The notes: generated by a model not told the origin, from the letters alone. Shown: positions 10,371 through 21,474, counted from the stretch's first letter. The stretch: DNA of 64,000 nt from Anniella stebbinsi (GCA_029215795.1 JARDYH010000004.1:217924017-217988016); one strand, 5' to 3'. Program-made: numbers and translations.

Positions 10371-10466
10371 GCGTTCCCCCCCGGCAACCATTTTGTCAGA
10401 GTGCCCACAACACCCTCAAAATTTCAGATGTGCCCACTGATCAAAAAGGGTTGGAGACCCCTGCTG
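10371..10466. mobile_element. hAT-like MITE fragment
   Basis: The ends look like GGCGTTCCCCCCCGGCAACC and GGGTTGGAGACCCCTG, resembling a terminal inverted repeat of type CAGGGGTCCCCAACC. The same end type brackets 28209-28931. Confidence 0.45.
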
Positions 10467-10577
10467 TAGTTCTTTCTGAGCATCTCCCATATTCTCCCAG
10501 GGCTTCTCATGTTACCTCAGAGGTGTAGGAAAGTGTGGTGCTGCCAACAGCAAAACATGAGAAAAGGATCAAAGATA

Positions 10578-10970
10578 TGCAGGGTGTGTAGTTATTAATA
10601 CATTGGATAAGGACCAAGGAGACCAGGATTCAAATCCTAGACTGACCATATGAAAAGGAGGACAGGGCTCATGTAACTTTAACAGTTGTAGAGAAAAGGG
10701 AATTTCAGCCAGTGTCATTTGTATGCAATTAGTTCCTGGTGAAATTCCCTCTTCACCACAACAGTTAAAGTTACATGAGCCCTGTCCTCCTTTTCATATG
10801 GTCAGCCTACAAATCCCCACTCAGCCATGAAGCTCACTGGGTGACCCTATCCCTCGGCCTAACTTACCTCAAGGTTTGCTGTGAAGCTGAAAGGTGAGGG
10901 AGGGAAGCATGAGGGATGCAGCCTCAGCTCCCTGGAGGAAGGATGGGATAAATGTAATCAGTAAATAAAA
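10578..10970 (+). mobile_element. tRNA-derived SINE split by a MITE
   Basis: The head (10578-10637, with GATTCAAATCC as B box) and the body (10810-10970, CCACTCAGCCATGAAGCTC onward, ending near a GTAAATAAAA tail) are the two halves of one SINE. They are separated by the 172-bp MITE at 10638-10809, which duplicated CAAATCC of the SINE. Confidence 0.8.
10638..10809. mobile_element. Palindromic hAT MITE, monomer (172 bp)
   Basis: Starts TAGACTGACCATATG and ends CATATGGTCAGCCTA; the two halves are inverted copies around a loop near TTTGTATGCAATTAG. The flanking duplication CAAATCC is at 10631-10637 and 10810-10816. It is the monomeric form of the family found as dimers at 19475, 32738, 46177, 47696 and 61537. 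Confidence 0.85.
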
Positions 10971-11165
10971 TGTCTCCACCTTCATTCTGCCCCTGGTGGG
11001 AAGCTTCATATTAGGACTGGCCACTCATTAAGCAAAATATGGTGGTGGTAGTTTTAAACTGTTGAAAGGACCAGCCCAAAGCTTTTTGCTGCCTGAGACA
11101 GAGCAGCAAATGGTGTTTCTCAACTTGCCCCCTCCCCAAGAGGAAAGGTGTATAGTACCCTAGCT

Positions 11166-11320
11166 TAGGGTGACCATGTTTAGGAAACCAAAAAGGAGGA
11201 CAACATGGCCGCTCCAAGGTGGCGTGCCCACCAACATGCCGTCCCCCAAGGGGGCATGCCCACCAACATGTCCAGCCCCCAAGGGGGCATGCTCATCCAA
11301 ACACGGCCTTGGTCAGTTGT
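11166..11320. mobile_element. hAT-like terminal segment with 33-bp tandem units
   Basis: Starts TAGGGTGACCATGTTTAGG, followed by AACCAAAAAGGAGGACAAC and about three copies of a ~33-bp unit containing GGGGGCATGCCCACC. The reverse complement of this end type occurs at 16912-16955. The flanking 8-mers do not match, so the pairing of the two ends is unproven. Confidence 0.55.
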
Positions 11321-12046
11321 CTGATTTCACAGCATACAATTAAGACAAACCTGTTCTACACAACATCTTCATGTTAAAATTATTAAAATAAAGAACAAGT
11401 GAGACATTCGATGTATCTGAAATTAACTTTACTCACTCCTACTTTTGTAGCTTTTGCTGTACTTTGAAACTTTTGCTATGCTCTGTGCGATAGTTTTCCC
11501 TTCCCTCAAATATGTTTTCTGACTGGAAATCCTTCACTGGATGACCGTAGTCCCAACTTTCCTAACATTTAACACTCTTTCCCCATCACGTTTCTCTTAT
11601 CCATATGCACAGATTCAGCATACTGCTACCACTGAACAAATGAAGCAGTTGACAAGTGCAGAAAAATCTAGTACAACAAACTAGCCAACCTAGCATGCAG
11701 GAAGAGTATAAAATGCAATTACCCTGCAAACATTAGCCATGGAACAAAATGGACTAAAGGCTTGTTGTAGTCACTTCTCACCTCTTAGTTTGTTTCAACT
11801 TCTGGTTTATCAGTGAGAAACAAATCTAAAAATGTGTCATTGTATCTCTGGTTCATTAACCATGTAAACAAAACTATGGTTAGTAGCAATACAAAGAAAG
11901 GCCAGAACAGATGCCCATTATCACAATGCTAGACAAGGATCTTTCCCTCCTTTTATCCAAGTATATCCTGAATTTACACTGCCTCAGTGTATAGAGAATA
12001 GAAATCCCAGTCAGGAACCCAAAGAAAACTGCCCAAAGAAACTTTA
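11321..12046. other. AT-rich DNA, nothing recognised
   Basis: Follows the hAT-like end at 11166. It might be interior of a degraded autonomous element, but no transposase-like frame could be read. Confidence 0.35.
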
Positions 12047-12054
12047 GAAATAAC

Positions 12055-13379
12055 TAGGGATGTGCACTGGATCGGACCCGATCCACGATCCGAGTCCGGT
12101 CCAGTGGGAAATCGGATAAATTATCCGATTTCCGATCCCGCAGCTGGATCGGCCGATCCAATCCGAACCGGTCCGAAAAAGCTCCGAACCGGTTCGGCGG
12201 ATCGGCGGATCGGCGGGCGCCCACTGGCGCCCACCGCCGCTTCCATTGGCGGGCGCCAGCGGGCGCCCGCCGATGAAAGTGGACAGCGGGGGGGGGGAGG
12301 AGGGGGGCACTTACCTTCTCGGCCCGGTGGCTCCCATCCGGCGCCGGCGCCTACTACTACTAGCAGGCTCCGCGGCCTGCTCTAGGGTGGCGCGCCGGGT
12401 GATGTCACCCGGCGCGCTACTCTAGAGCAGGCCGCGGAGCCTGCTGGAAGTAGTAGGCGCCGGCGCCGGACGGGAGCCGCCGGGCCGGAAAGGTAAGGAG
12501 GGGGTGCGTGGAGGGGAGGAGGGGGCGCGCGGAGGGGGGAGGGGGGCCCTTACCTGCCCGGCCCGGCGGCTCCCGTCCGGCGCCGGCGCCTACTACTCCC
12601 AGCAGGCTCCGCGGCCTGCTCTAGGATGGCGCGCCGGGTGATGTCATCACCCGGCGCGCTACTCTAGAGCAGGCCGCGGAGCCTGCTGGAAGTAGTAGGC
12701 GCCAGCGCCGGACGGGAGCCGCCGGGCCGGAAAGGTAAGGAGGGGGTGCGTGGAGGGGAGGAGGGGGCGCGCGGAGGGGGGAGGGGGGAGGGGGGCCCTT
12801 ACCTGCCTGGCCCGGCGGCTCCCGTCCGGCGCCGGCGCCTACTACTCCCAGCAGGCTCCGCGGCCTGCTCTAGGATGGCGCGCCGGGTGATGTCATCACC
12901 CGGCGCGCTACTCGAGAGTAGGCCGCGGAGCCCGCTGGTAGTAGCCGCCGGTGCCGGACGGGCCGAGAAGGTAAGCAGTGGCGGGGAAGGGGGCTTACCC
13001 CCCCCCCCCGGAGCCGTCCGCTTCTATCCGCTGGCGCCCGCGGGCGCCAGCGGATGGAAGCGGGCGGCCCCAGGGGGGGTAGGGAGCGCGGGGGAGGGGG
13101 GTTACCTGCCGGGGCCGTCCACAGCGGACGGCCCCGGGGGGGGAGGGAGTTAGGCCTCCCCTTACCCACCCGCCGCCATTTTTTCCTCATAGACTTGCAT
13201 TGCAATGCAAGTCTATGGGGAAAAAAATGGCGGCCGATCCAAAAATGTACGATTTTTGGGTCGGGATCGGACTCGATCCGGTCCGGGGGGCCTCCGATTT
13301 TGTCCGAACCGGTCCGGGACAAAATTGGAGGTCCCGATCCGGGTCCCGATCCGATCCGGGGGGTCCGTGCACACCCCTA
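12055..13379. mobile_element. GC-rich hAT-type element with tandem palindromes (1325 bp)
   Basis: The ends TAGGGATGTGCAC and GTGCACACCCCTA match those of the 6657-8959 element. The perfect 8-bp duplication GAAATAAC lies at 12047-12054 and 13380-13387. GGATC/GGTCCG-rich subterminal stretches lie at about 12065-12225 and 13230-13365. The interior is over 70 percent G+C by eye and carries three palindromic units (12330-12970) and a hairpin around CTTGCATTGCAATGCAAG near 13200. Open frames inside are products of GC-rich repeat DNA, not genes. Confidence 0.85.
12330..12970. repeat. Three tandem ~245-bp palindromic units
   Basis: Each unit reads outward from a dyad in GGGTGATG-CATCACCC-type sequence through GGCGCGC, CTCTAGAGCAGGCCGCGG, AGTAGTAGGCGCC and GGCGCCGG. 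The units are centred near 12405, 12648 and 12892 and separated by GGTAAGGAGGGGGTGCGTGG spacers (12491 and 12734), a period of 243 bp. The first unit lacks a few bases at the dyad and the third is more diverged. Confidence 0.8.
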
Positions 13380-13469
13380 GAAATAACTCTTGTTGATTTC
13401 AATAAATCTTACTCCCAGATAAATGAATGTAGGATTGCAGCCTCTTCACATCTGTTCACCTTACTCTAG

Positions 13470-13815
13470 CAAGTGCAAGGCGCTCCTGTCAAGGACAACT
13501 ATGCACTCACAGAACCTGGCCTTCTCGATCATGCAACCAGCAGGTGCTTTCCAGAAAGATGCTTTCAGAGCCTAGGAGATCCAGACACACTCAGACAAGT
13601 CAAGCCAAGCCATGCTATGCTGGAACAGAACAATTCTGAGACAAGACACTACTTTGCAAGCAATCAGACACAACAGTCATAATATAAAAGAAAAACACAA
13701 CTACCTCATTGACATAGCAATACCCAATGACAAAAATGTTGCAGAAAAGGAAGAGGAAAAGAGAGACCCAGCAAAGGTTTTAGGAAATCTTGCTCATATT
13801 GGCATAGGTTGAGAT
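13470..13815 (+). pseudogene. Degraded LINE-type ORF remnant
   Basis: In the + frame, 13698-13765 encodes LIDIAIPNDKNVAEKEEEKR. This resembles the segment with an 'IDIAIPND.N...KE.EK' pattern near the C-terminus of many animal non-LTR retrotransposon polymerases. Flanking frames are broken. Identification rests on this motif only; element clade not determined. Confidence 0.4.
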
Positions 13816-14215
13816 ATTTTGCTGGCCAGAATTTTCATCAGTAGAACTCCAATGGACTTTAATGGAAATGTCTTTAGGACTTTTAACAATTTTACTTTGG
13901 GCTTTCAGACTTCAGAAACTTCAGGTGGATGATATGAAATAATTAGCAATTACAGGAGAAGTGAAAAACCCTTCTCCACCCCCCCACCCACCATGCCCAT
14001 TGGCGCAAGAGCTAATAGTTAGATCCAAAAGATCAGTGAATTAATTGGAAAATTCATTAACAGTCTGACACGGGTTTTGAGAATTAACTGAGGAAATATA
14101 TAGGAGATACAATATACAATGTGGATCTAGATTCCAGCTCAGCTAGATATGATCTTATGAAGATTAATAAACCGAGGAGGAATATTACTTTTTAAAAAAC
14201 TTAGAACTCTATGTA

Positions 14216-14305
14216 CTGGGTGCCCCAAAAGTAGGTATACAGTTGTTTAGAATGTTGATGGGAGGTGTGAGTACTATACTGTATACCTACTTTTGGGCCA
14301 CTTGG
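14216..14305. mobile_element. Mariner-like MITE (90 bp)
   Basis: The ends CTGGGTGCCCCAAAAGTAGG and the complement of CTTTTGGGCCACTTGG form 27-bp inverted repeats that include GGTATACAG. A TA dinucleotide lies on both sides (14214-14215 and 14306-14307), the duplication expected of Tc1/mariner elements. Only about 36 bp separate the arms. Confidence 0.75.
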
Positions 14306-14307
14306 TA

Positions 14308-15020
14308 TTTCAGCCTTCCCCAATCCAATTCTCTCCAAATATCTTTGACTATGACTCCTATCTGGTCATGCTGACTGGGCGTTGGGAGTTTTATCCAACA
14401 CATCTGGAGAGAACCAGCTTGGGGGAGGATACTGTATTTAACAAGAATTGTCTGTTTTTGTACAGTTACTAAAAGGATAAAACAAATGCTAGCACCAGTA
14501 AATATCACATAGATGAAGTAAAAACACCATGCCAGTAACAATCACCCTCCAATAGAGATGGATAATAAATTATGTTTTCATTATGTTTAAAAGGCCCATT
14601 GAAATTGCATCCATATACTTTGCCTTTCACACAGCCATGAACTATGTTCAAATAAACTTCTAATATGATATCATTGCACATTTTTATATTCTTTTTTCTA
14701 AACTGCTTCATGATTTATTCAAATAAGAAGCAATAAATAAATATTGCTAATAAGTCAATTCATATATATTAATATATTACAATCAATATATTACAATGTT
14801 CTCCTCCAACAATAACCAGATAAAGATACTGCTTTGAAGCCAGTTTTCTGTTCCAGCAAAACACCTATTTTCCAAACAGCTAAACCAATTTCCTCAAACC
14901 ATCTCGAAATGAATTCTTAGAAAATTAATTCATTCAAATTTATTTCCCGTAAATAGGAATATCGACTCCATATCATCCCCAATTCTCACACACAAAACTA
15001 TACCCTCCCCACTCTCAACA
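14308..15020. other. AT-rich intergenic DNA
   Basis: Positions about 14320-14412 retain a poor copy of the palindromic CCCAACCTGG...CCAGGTTGGG MITE family. The remainder is AT-rich with no recognised feature. Confidence 0.4.
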
Positions 15021-15021
15021 T

Positions 15022-15248
15022 GCACACAAACACGCAAACTCTCTCAAAATCATCCACCGCAAAACACACACGCACACATCCATTCATAGACAAATGAACA
15101 TGCACCTATCACATAAATACACTCACACACTGCAAACACGTAAACTCTCTCAGGATACCCACCCCAAAACACACGCACACACATTCATTCATGGACAAAT
15201 GAACATGCACCCCATGCACTCATCACATAAATATACTCTCACACACAT
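15022..15248. repeat. Imperfect tandem duplication, CA-rich (~115-bp unit)
   Basis: Two adjacent units share, in the same order, AAACTCTCTCA, AAAACACAC, CATTCAT, GACAAATGAACATGCACC and CATCACATAAATA-type segments. Unit 1 is about 15022-15130 and unit 2 about 15131-15248. Confidence 0.7.
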
Positions 15249-15579
15249 ACCTCTCCCAAGGCTGCTCCTGTGCTTGCTTCCTGTCTCCCCCTACCCCATT
15301 TCTCTAGGCAAATGATGGGGATTTTTACATTGACCTTGAAAATATTCTTAGTGGTAGCAAGGGGTTGCAGAGAAGGGGATTAGAAAAGTACAGGATAAGA
15401 CTTGGGGGAGGAGAGATCCTAACAGGTGGAGGGCAGTTTTGGAAAAATTCTCAGAACCTTGTAACTCCCAGGGTAAAACTGTCCTACCTGCTGCTCTGCC
15501 TGCTTTTTGTCCTCTGCCTGCACCATCCAAGAAGAAGCCCAGGATCATCGCAAAGGAGCCGGAAGGGGTTTGGTAAGTG

Positions 15580-15941
15580 TGGATGACCCACCAGGGGCAG
15601 GCAATAGGCCTACTGAGGCCTGCAGAGGCCAGCTCAAGTCATCTCTTCCATAGCGAAAGGCAGAAACCGGAAGTGCCCAAAATGGGCCTATCGAAGCCTG
15701 CTGAAGCCATTTCCAGATTCCTAGAGGGCTGTTGCCATAGTGATGGCCCTCTAGGAACCCAGAAGTGGCTTTGGCAGGCCTCGGAAGGCTGAAAACAGAG
15801 AAGTACCCGGCCAAATGGGCTTTTGGGGGGCTAAATTTCCGGATTTGGCCCCCCAAAACGGTTTCCCCCCCCCCCCCGGACGCAGATTTGCTCCCCATTT
15901 TCCGGGCATGTCCGGACAAATCCAGGCGGATGGGCACCCTA
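15580..15941. mobile_element. hAT-like element, right-hand part
   Basis: Ends in GGCGGATGGGCACCCTA, the complement of a TAGGGTGCCCATCCGCC-type terminal repeat. The interior has an inverted repeat around CTAGAGGGC (15721) and GGCCCTCTAGG (15745). No left end or target duplication could be placed. Confidence 0.5.
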
Positions 15942-15944
15942 CGG

Positions 15945-16337
15945 CCTAGCTCCAAAACCCATAATAGGTTAAAGGAAAATTATATATTTCCAAAATTATG
16001 TCTATCCAAAAATATAACAAAACTTTAATATAAATGCTCTATCTAACACTAAATTAAACCAATTGGTTACCAGTCAAAAATGACATCAGTACATCACATA
16101 CGTAGGCTGTACATAGACACAATACTAATTTCCAAATTCAAGGCTGTACAAGTACATAATACCAATATCCCAAATGCATTTTTTGACCAAACTGGTCCTC
16201 TTTAGTTGGGGAAACTATAAAGATGAACAATCATTACAGCCTTTACTAAAAAAAAAAAAAAAAAATGAATTCCAACATGGAACCTGAAAAGCAAAATACA
16301 CAAGTTTAGAGATGCCTAAGACAATTTGCCATAATGA

Positions 16338-16377
<40 letters not shown>

Positions 16378-16586
16378 ATATAGCTGATTTTAAAAAATCA
16401 ATTTAGCAATTTACTGCTAAATTTATTTTTTTTAATCAGTCTATATTTTGTATTATTATAACAATCTTATATTAATTTTCAGTAATCTCCCAGATTAATC
16501 TAGCATATCAACAAACCATGATGCAGAAACCAGCAAAAAGAACCCAAAGAGAAATGCATAATAAAAAATGACTAATTCCTTCCTCC
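15945..16586. other. Intergenic DNA with A-run and AAT microsatellite
   Basis: A run of about 18 A bases lies at 16248-16265 and (AAT)n at 16339-16372. The segment around TTTTGACCAAACTGGTCC (16173) looks repeat-derived but was not assigned. Confidence 0.45.
16339..16372. repeat. (AAT)n microsatellite
   Basis: About eleven AAT units. Confidence 0.95.
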
Positions 16587-16955
16587 AGGTGACCAACTGC
16601 CAGGATTTCCCCAGATTTGTCCTGATTTTTGTTCTATCCTGGGTATCAGGACGGATTTTCTACAATGTCCTGGAATGACACGCATTCCCCTTTAAGGCAA
16701 CCATTAGCATTGCGGGGGAGATGACATGCTTTCTGGAGGTGCATCATTCCCCCCCCAATGCTCCAATCGGGGCCTTAAAGGGGAAAGCGTGTCATTCCCA
16801 GACATTATAGAAAAGGCCCTGATTGGAGCATTTGGGGTGGGGTGGGGCAGGAATGACATGCTTTCTGGAGGCCCCAGGAAATCGCTTCCCCCCCCCCCCG
16901 CCCTGCCCCCCACTGGGTTGTCCTCTTTTTTGGTTTCCCAAATATGGCCACCCTA
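16587..16955. mobile_element. hAT-like MITE with CACCCTA right end
   Basis: Left end near AGGTGACCAACTGCC and right end CCAAATATGGCCACCCTA. Internal inverted segments: CCCTTTAAGGC at about 16689 against GCCTTAAAGGGG at 16772, and ATGACATGCTTTCTGGAGG repeated at 16721 and 16854. No matching target duplication was found. Confidence 0.5.
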
Positions 16956-17495
16956 ACGTAACCAAACAAAGCAGTTGTTCTAAACAGGTTTTAAAATGCT
17001 AACACACTGGCTAACTAACAGAGATGGCTTAGATGCTGTGCGTGACCATTTGATGTTGGATTGCTCATCAGAACTCAGTGCAGGTGTGTTCTCAAATCAC
17101 CTTGGAAGGAATGTCTGTAATTATTGGTTGACATAATTTGTCGATATTGGTATTGTGAGCTTATACAGCTTTGGATCTAGAAATTAGCATTGTGATTATG
17201 TACAGCCTAAATATGTGATGAGCATTTTTGATGCTAATCAGTTGTTTTAATTTTGAGTGAGATGTTAGCATTCATATTTTAAAATTTTGTTGTATTTTTG
17301 GATATACATAATTTTCCTTTAATTTATTCTGTTTTTGTGGTTGGAAGTGGTTAAGAATAGAACCCGTTTATTAGCGTAACTGGCCCAGTCAAGTAATTTG
17401 GGCATCTGAGGCAGAAACCCCCATGAGTGCCTCTCCCTCCTGGGGGCAATCTGAAGCCCCCAGCTCCTCCAGCATCTCATCTGCCAGGGTAGATG
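16956..17495. other. Intergenic DNA, nothing recognised
   Basis: AT-rich, no supported exon or recognised repeat. Confidence 0.4.
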
Positions 17496-17496
17496 A

Positions 17497-17542
<46 letters not shown>

Positions 17543-17543
17543 A
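17497..17543. repeat. (GT)n(GA)n compound microsatellite
   Basis: About eleven GT units followed by about twelve GA units. Confidence 0.95.
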
Positions 17544-17689
17544 GAGGGTGGCAGAATGGGGGAGGAAGAAAGAAAGAGGTTACATTAACACTGTATAGAG
17601 GACAAGGTTTTGGAAACATATTGATTTAATACTGCAGTTAGGTAATTTTAAACCAAGAGACTGAAGGGTGCAATCCTATGCATGTTTAG

Positions 17690-18145
17690 ACAGAAAAGTA
17701 TCTGAAAGACCGTATCCTCCCAAATGAGCCTGCCCATGCCCTGAGATCTTTAGGGGAGGTCCTTCTCTTGGTCCTGCCACCATCACAGGTATGCCTGATG
17801 GGAACACGGGAGAGGACCTTCTCGGTGGTTTCTCCAAGGCTCTGAAACTCCCTTCCCAGAGAAGCTAGACTGGCTCCCTCATTGCTATACTTCCGGAGGC
17901 AGGCAAAAACTTTCTCGTTCTGACAAGCTTTGGGGAATAGTCTGGACCTTTGTTAATGCACTGGATTTCTTCTATTTGTCATTTACTTTTTAATCTTTAA
18001 AATGTTTGGACTATAGATGGTTTAATTGTATTTTTAACTGTTGTATACTTCTATTTATATGTTTAATTGTATATGTTTTAATTTTGTAAAGTTGCCTTGA
18101 GTCCCAGTATTGGGGAAAAAGGCAGGATACAAATAAATAATCTAA
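17690..18145 (+). mobile_element. L2-like LINE, 3' end fragment
   Basis: Contains GAGAGGACCTTCTCGGTGG and a degraded CTTCGGAGGCAGGCAAAAAC-type segment of the polymerase C-terminus. The AT-rich 3' UTR ends in CTTGAGTCCCAGTATTGGG, AAAGGCAGGATACAAATAAAT. Five-prime truncated. Confidence 0.7.
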
Positions 18146-18195
18146 CAATGACAATATTATAACAACAACTTCCAGCATTCCCCAGCCAGCCAGCC

Positions 18196-18310
18196 CTGTA
18201 ATAATAATAATTTATTTATAACCTGCCTCTCCCTCTGGATGGAGGCGGGGAACAACAACAAATATAAAACACAAAAATCACAAAACAGTTAAGATATTAA
18301 AAACCCTTCA
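18196..18310 (-). mobile_element. L2-like LINE 3' tail, reverse strand
   Basis: Begins with an AAT run and TTTATTTATAACCTGCCTCTCC, then GGAGGCGGGGAACAACAAC. The same reverse-strand tail occurs at 27616, 41344 and 46617. Confidence 0.65.
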
Positions 18311-18509
18311 TGGTAATATGGAGGGGGGCTTTTTAGATGGCCATGCCTATTACTTCAGTTGTGAAGCACACAGTTAGCTTTTCTCTTCTCCACCTTTGCC
18401 CCCACCCTGTATTGTACAACTGCTTCTACATTCCTGATACATTAAGAGCAAAAAATCAACCCCCCAAAACCCGTTTGCCTTCTCTGCTTAAATAAAAGAA
18501 ACACTCTAT

Positions 18510-18735
18510 GGCTCAATTCGGACGACACAATAAACAACTGGTGTGGGGGAAACAATCGTCAGTTGTTTTGACTATCGTGTCATCCGAATGCTGCCATAGT
18601 CAACTCAGCACTGATCCTCATCCACACCACAGTTGATTATTTATTACCATGTTGTGTGGGGAGTACCCCCTAGTTGAACAACTGTAAAGTTGATTATTAC
18701 CCCACCATTGACTATCGTGTCGTCCGAATTGAGCC
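18510..18735. mobile_element. 226-bp MITE with GGCTCAATTCGGACGACAC ends
   Basis: Perfect 19-bp terminal inverted repeats (18510-18528 and 18717-18735). A TAT trinucleotide flanks both sides (18507-18509, 18736-18738), fitting a 3-bp duplication. The interior repeats the CAGTTGTTT / GACTATCGTGTC theme in both orientations. Superfamily unassigned. Confidence 0.75.
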
Positions 18736-18739
18736 TATG

Positions 18740-19466
18740 TGTAATTTTGCATTTTAAACTCGGTGAAAACATAGCACCATCATGACTGCTGGAAGAAAAT
18801 GGAGTTTGCTTCTGCTGCCCTGGTGCAAACTTTGGTCTTGAGGTCCAGACATAACTGCACTGCTGTACTGAAGTTCATGTCAACTAAAGAGACCTTTCCG
18901 TTATGTAACTGAAGGTTCATGATTGTATTTCTGTGTTGTTGTTTTGCCAGCTTTAGAAACGCAATTAAAGGCTATTGGACTAGTTTGAAGAGAGACAAAT
19001 TTCCCCACTTCAGTGAACTACACCACATGCCTGCGAGCAAAATCACTTGAGTTGTTGGGACAGCAACTTTGGCACCAAACATTTCCTCCTTTCCTTCTTG
19101 TTTGCAGCTAGTTCAGCTGAAAATGCTGGTATAGGATAGAAAAAAAAACATTCTACTTCCCATGGCTTAAAAAGAATAGCGTGGGGGGGGGGGGGATATT
19201 TCACAACACAACAGCTGGGTTCAATTGAAATACCAGGCCTGCATCGTTTTGTGATTTGAGTCCCAAGGATGGTTCCCCAAGGCATAAAAGCTCACAGAAG
19301 TTTTTAAAACAGTTTTGGACACCCTCTGCTGTTCTGCCCAATAGTGCCTCTGGGGAACCAATCTGAAGAAGCCCATTATCCATAAAAAATAGTTCATTCA
19401 CAGTCCAAGTTCAGCACTACTGCAGCAGCACAATGCACTGATGATAGGTCATGGGATAGGGTAGGT
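18740..19466. other. Intergenic DNA, nothing recognised
   Basis: Contains a G-run at 19181-19194. No exon with splice sites and a recognisable product. Confidence 0.4.
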
Positions 19467-19474
19467 CCGTAGAG

Positions 19475-19794
19475 TAGGGTGACCAGATAAAATCCAGGTC
19501 AGGGCTCCTGTAACTTTAACAATTGTAGAGAAAAGGGAATTTCAGCCAGTGTCATTTGTATGCAATTAGTTCCTGGTGAAATTCCCTCTTCATCACAACA
19601 GTTAAAGTTGCAGGGGCCCTGCCTTCTTTTGTATATGGTCACTCTAGTATAGTGCATGCACCTTTAACTGTTGTGATGAAGAGGGAATATCACCAGGAAC
19701 TAATTGCATACAAATGACACTGGCTGAAATTCCTTTTTCTCTACAACTGTTAAAGTTACAGGAGCCCTGACCTGGATTTTATCTGGTCAGCCTA
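19475..19794. mobile_element. Palindromic hAT MITE, dimer (320 bp)
   Basis: Starts TAGGGTGACCAGAT and ends ATCTGGTCAGCCTA. The flanks CCGTAGAG (19467-19474) and CCATAGAG (19795-19802) form an 8-bp duplication with one mismatch. An internal GGTCACTCTA marks the end of the first monomer, followed by a second, partly deleted monomer. Confidence 0.85.
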
Positions 19795-19944
19795 CCATAG
19801 AGCAGCATAATATGGATGGTGTTATGTGTCAAGATGAACAAGAGCAGGAAACTGGAGTGATATCTGAAAGAACAAATCCAGAACTCAATGTATTTGTTTA
19901 AACTTGGAGCCCATTTCATCCCGAAGGTTTGGGACCAATAAGAA

Positions 19945-19992
19945 ATGATCTTTTTATGCATTCCTTAAAAAAAAGGAATGCATAAAAATATT
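19945..19992. repeat. Short perfect hairpin
   Basis: TTTTTATGCATTCCTT is followed, after a few A bases, by AAGGAATGCATAAAAA, a 16-bp stem. Confidence 0.75.
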
Positions 19993-20029
19993 TTTTTAAA
20001 AAGGATATGGTTCAAGGACTAGGATCCCC

Positions 20030-20400
20030 ATGTGTCCTCTTTTATAGAGAACAGGCCTCTAATTGGAACACTGCCAGTGGAGTGTTCTCTCTTTGAAAGT
20101 GTGCTCTATTTGAAAGGCTGCCCTGTCTGAATCGTAAGAGCTGTTGTTTGTCACCAGTTAACACAAAGACAGCAGACTGTATGACAGGCACACAGGTCAC
20201 CTGGGGGATGTCTCTATATGTCGTATTTGCCTCAAGGTGGCTCTGAATCTGTGCTGTGTTGGTTATATGATGCAGCTGCAATTCAGAGCCACCCCAAAGA
20301 AAAGAGCTGAAGATCTTCAGCTGAAAAGTTGGGAATTTACCCGGACTTTTCCTGCTCAAGCGAGGTCAGTGTGGCTCTTCTGCCATGTCTTCGCTCCGGC
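20030..20400. repeat. Dispersed repeat with Harbinger-like segment
   Basis: 20030-20210 resembles 5155-5330. 20210-20385 (CTCTATATGTCG, GTTATATGATGCAGC, AAGTTGGGAATTTACCCGGA) resembles the elements starting at 24484 and 53633. Boundaries are unclear. Confidence 0.5.
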
Positions 20401-21470
20401 GCTGCCGCAGGGGCATTCCCAGGCAGAAGGTAACCTCCCATCGGTCACCAGAAGCCACAGGAGGGGGAGGGCCCACCAACCCTAATGGCTGCTGGAAAGC
20501 CCATGCTGCCTCCCCCAGTGGAGATTATTCTCTGCCACCCCGCAGCAGGGATACCGTGAAGGCAGCCTCCTGGTCATGGTCTTTCACAATATGGTGAGAT
20601 GTGCTGCAATTCTATTGAAATGATAACAATTGTTTCTAAATTTGCATCTATACAAATAAAGTGGCACATGCATATTCTATGCAAATGCATGTCCTCATTT
20701 TTGGTGATGCTTTTTCCTCTTATTTGGAAATTCGTAAGTGAACAACCAATGCTTAGGCGATGTGATGGGCATGGCACAGCACTCAAAGAACAAAAACAAT
20801 AACCAACAATAGCTCATTCAGTTTGTGTGTGTGTGTGTGTATGGATTTTTAAATTGTGAAATGTTTCAGCATAAAATACCAGCTTCAGTCACAAAGAATA
20901 ATATGCTACAATAGCATTTATAAACTAAGCCAGAACCAGGAACAGGCCAAGTCTCAATGGGGGAAATCAAGATTGATGATAAGCACCTGTATTCCTCGAT
21001 GGCCACACTGTCAAGGACTAAAATACATTAATCCTGACTTAAAAACAAACTAACTAAAGAAATAGTTCCTATGTTTGCAAAATATCTTAAATGACTATAG
21101 GGAGGGGATGTATTTTTAATCCTATTTGTATGCCTATCTTTCCCCAAGTTGCTCCTGTCAGTGTGCATGGGGATGTCCAACTTTATATCTTCTCAACAAT
21201 CCTGAAAGATGGTTTAGGCTGAGCACTATAGCCATACCCAAAGCCTTCTAGTGAGAATTACGGCTGACTAGGGGCTTAAATCCAGTTCTTCCCAGTTAAA
21301 TTCCACACTGCTTCTTGTTCTATAAAAGATCCTTAACTGGGGCACGGCCACCAGAAATACCTCCCTTCATAACTGTGCTATCTGAATCTGCGCAAACAGT
21401 GTAACATTAAGAGGAAATGGCTAATGTTGGGGATAATTTGTGAAGGAACAAAAGTCACACACTTCCTAGG
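20401..21470. other. Intergenic DNA, nothing recognised
   Basis: Contains a GT run at about 20824-20841. No supported exon. Confidence 0.4.
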
Positions 21471-21474
21471 TAGG

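Noticed and set aside
12746..13402. Several 100-150 codon frames on both strands
   Set aside because: Located in GC-rich palindromes of a hAT element; Gly/Pro/Arg-rich shadows.
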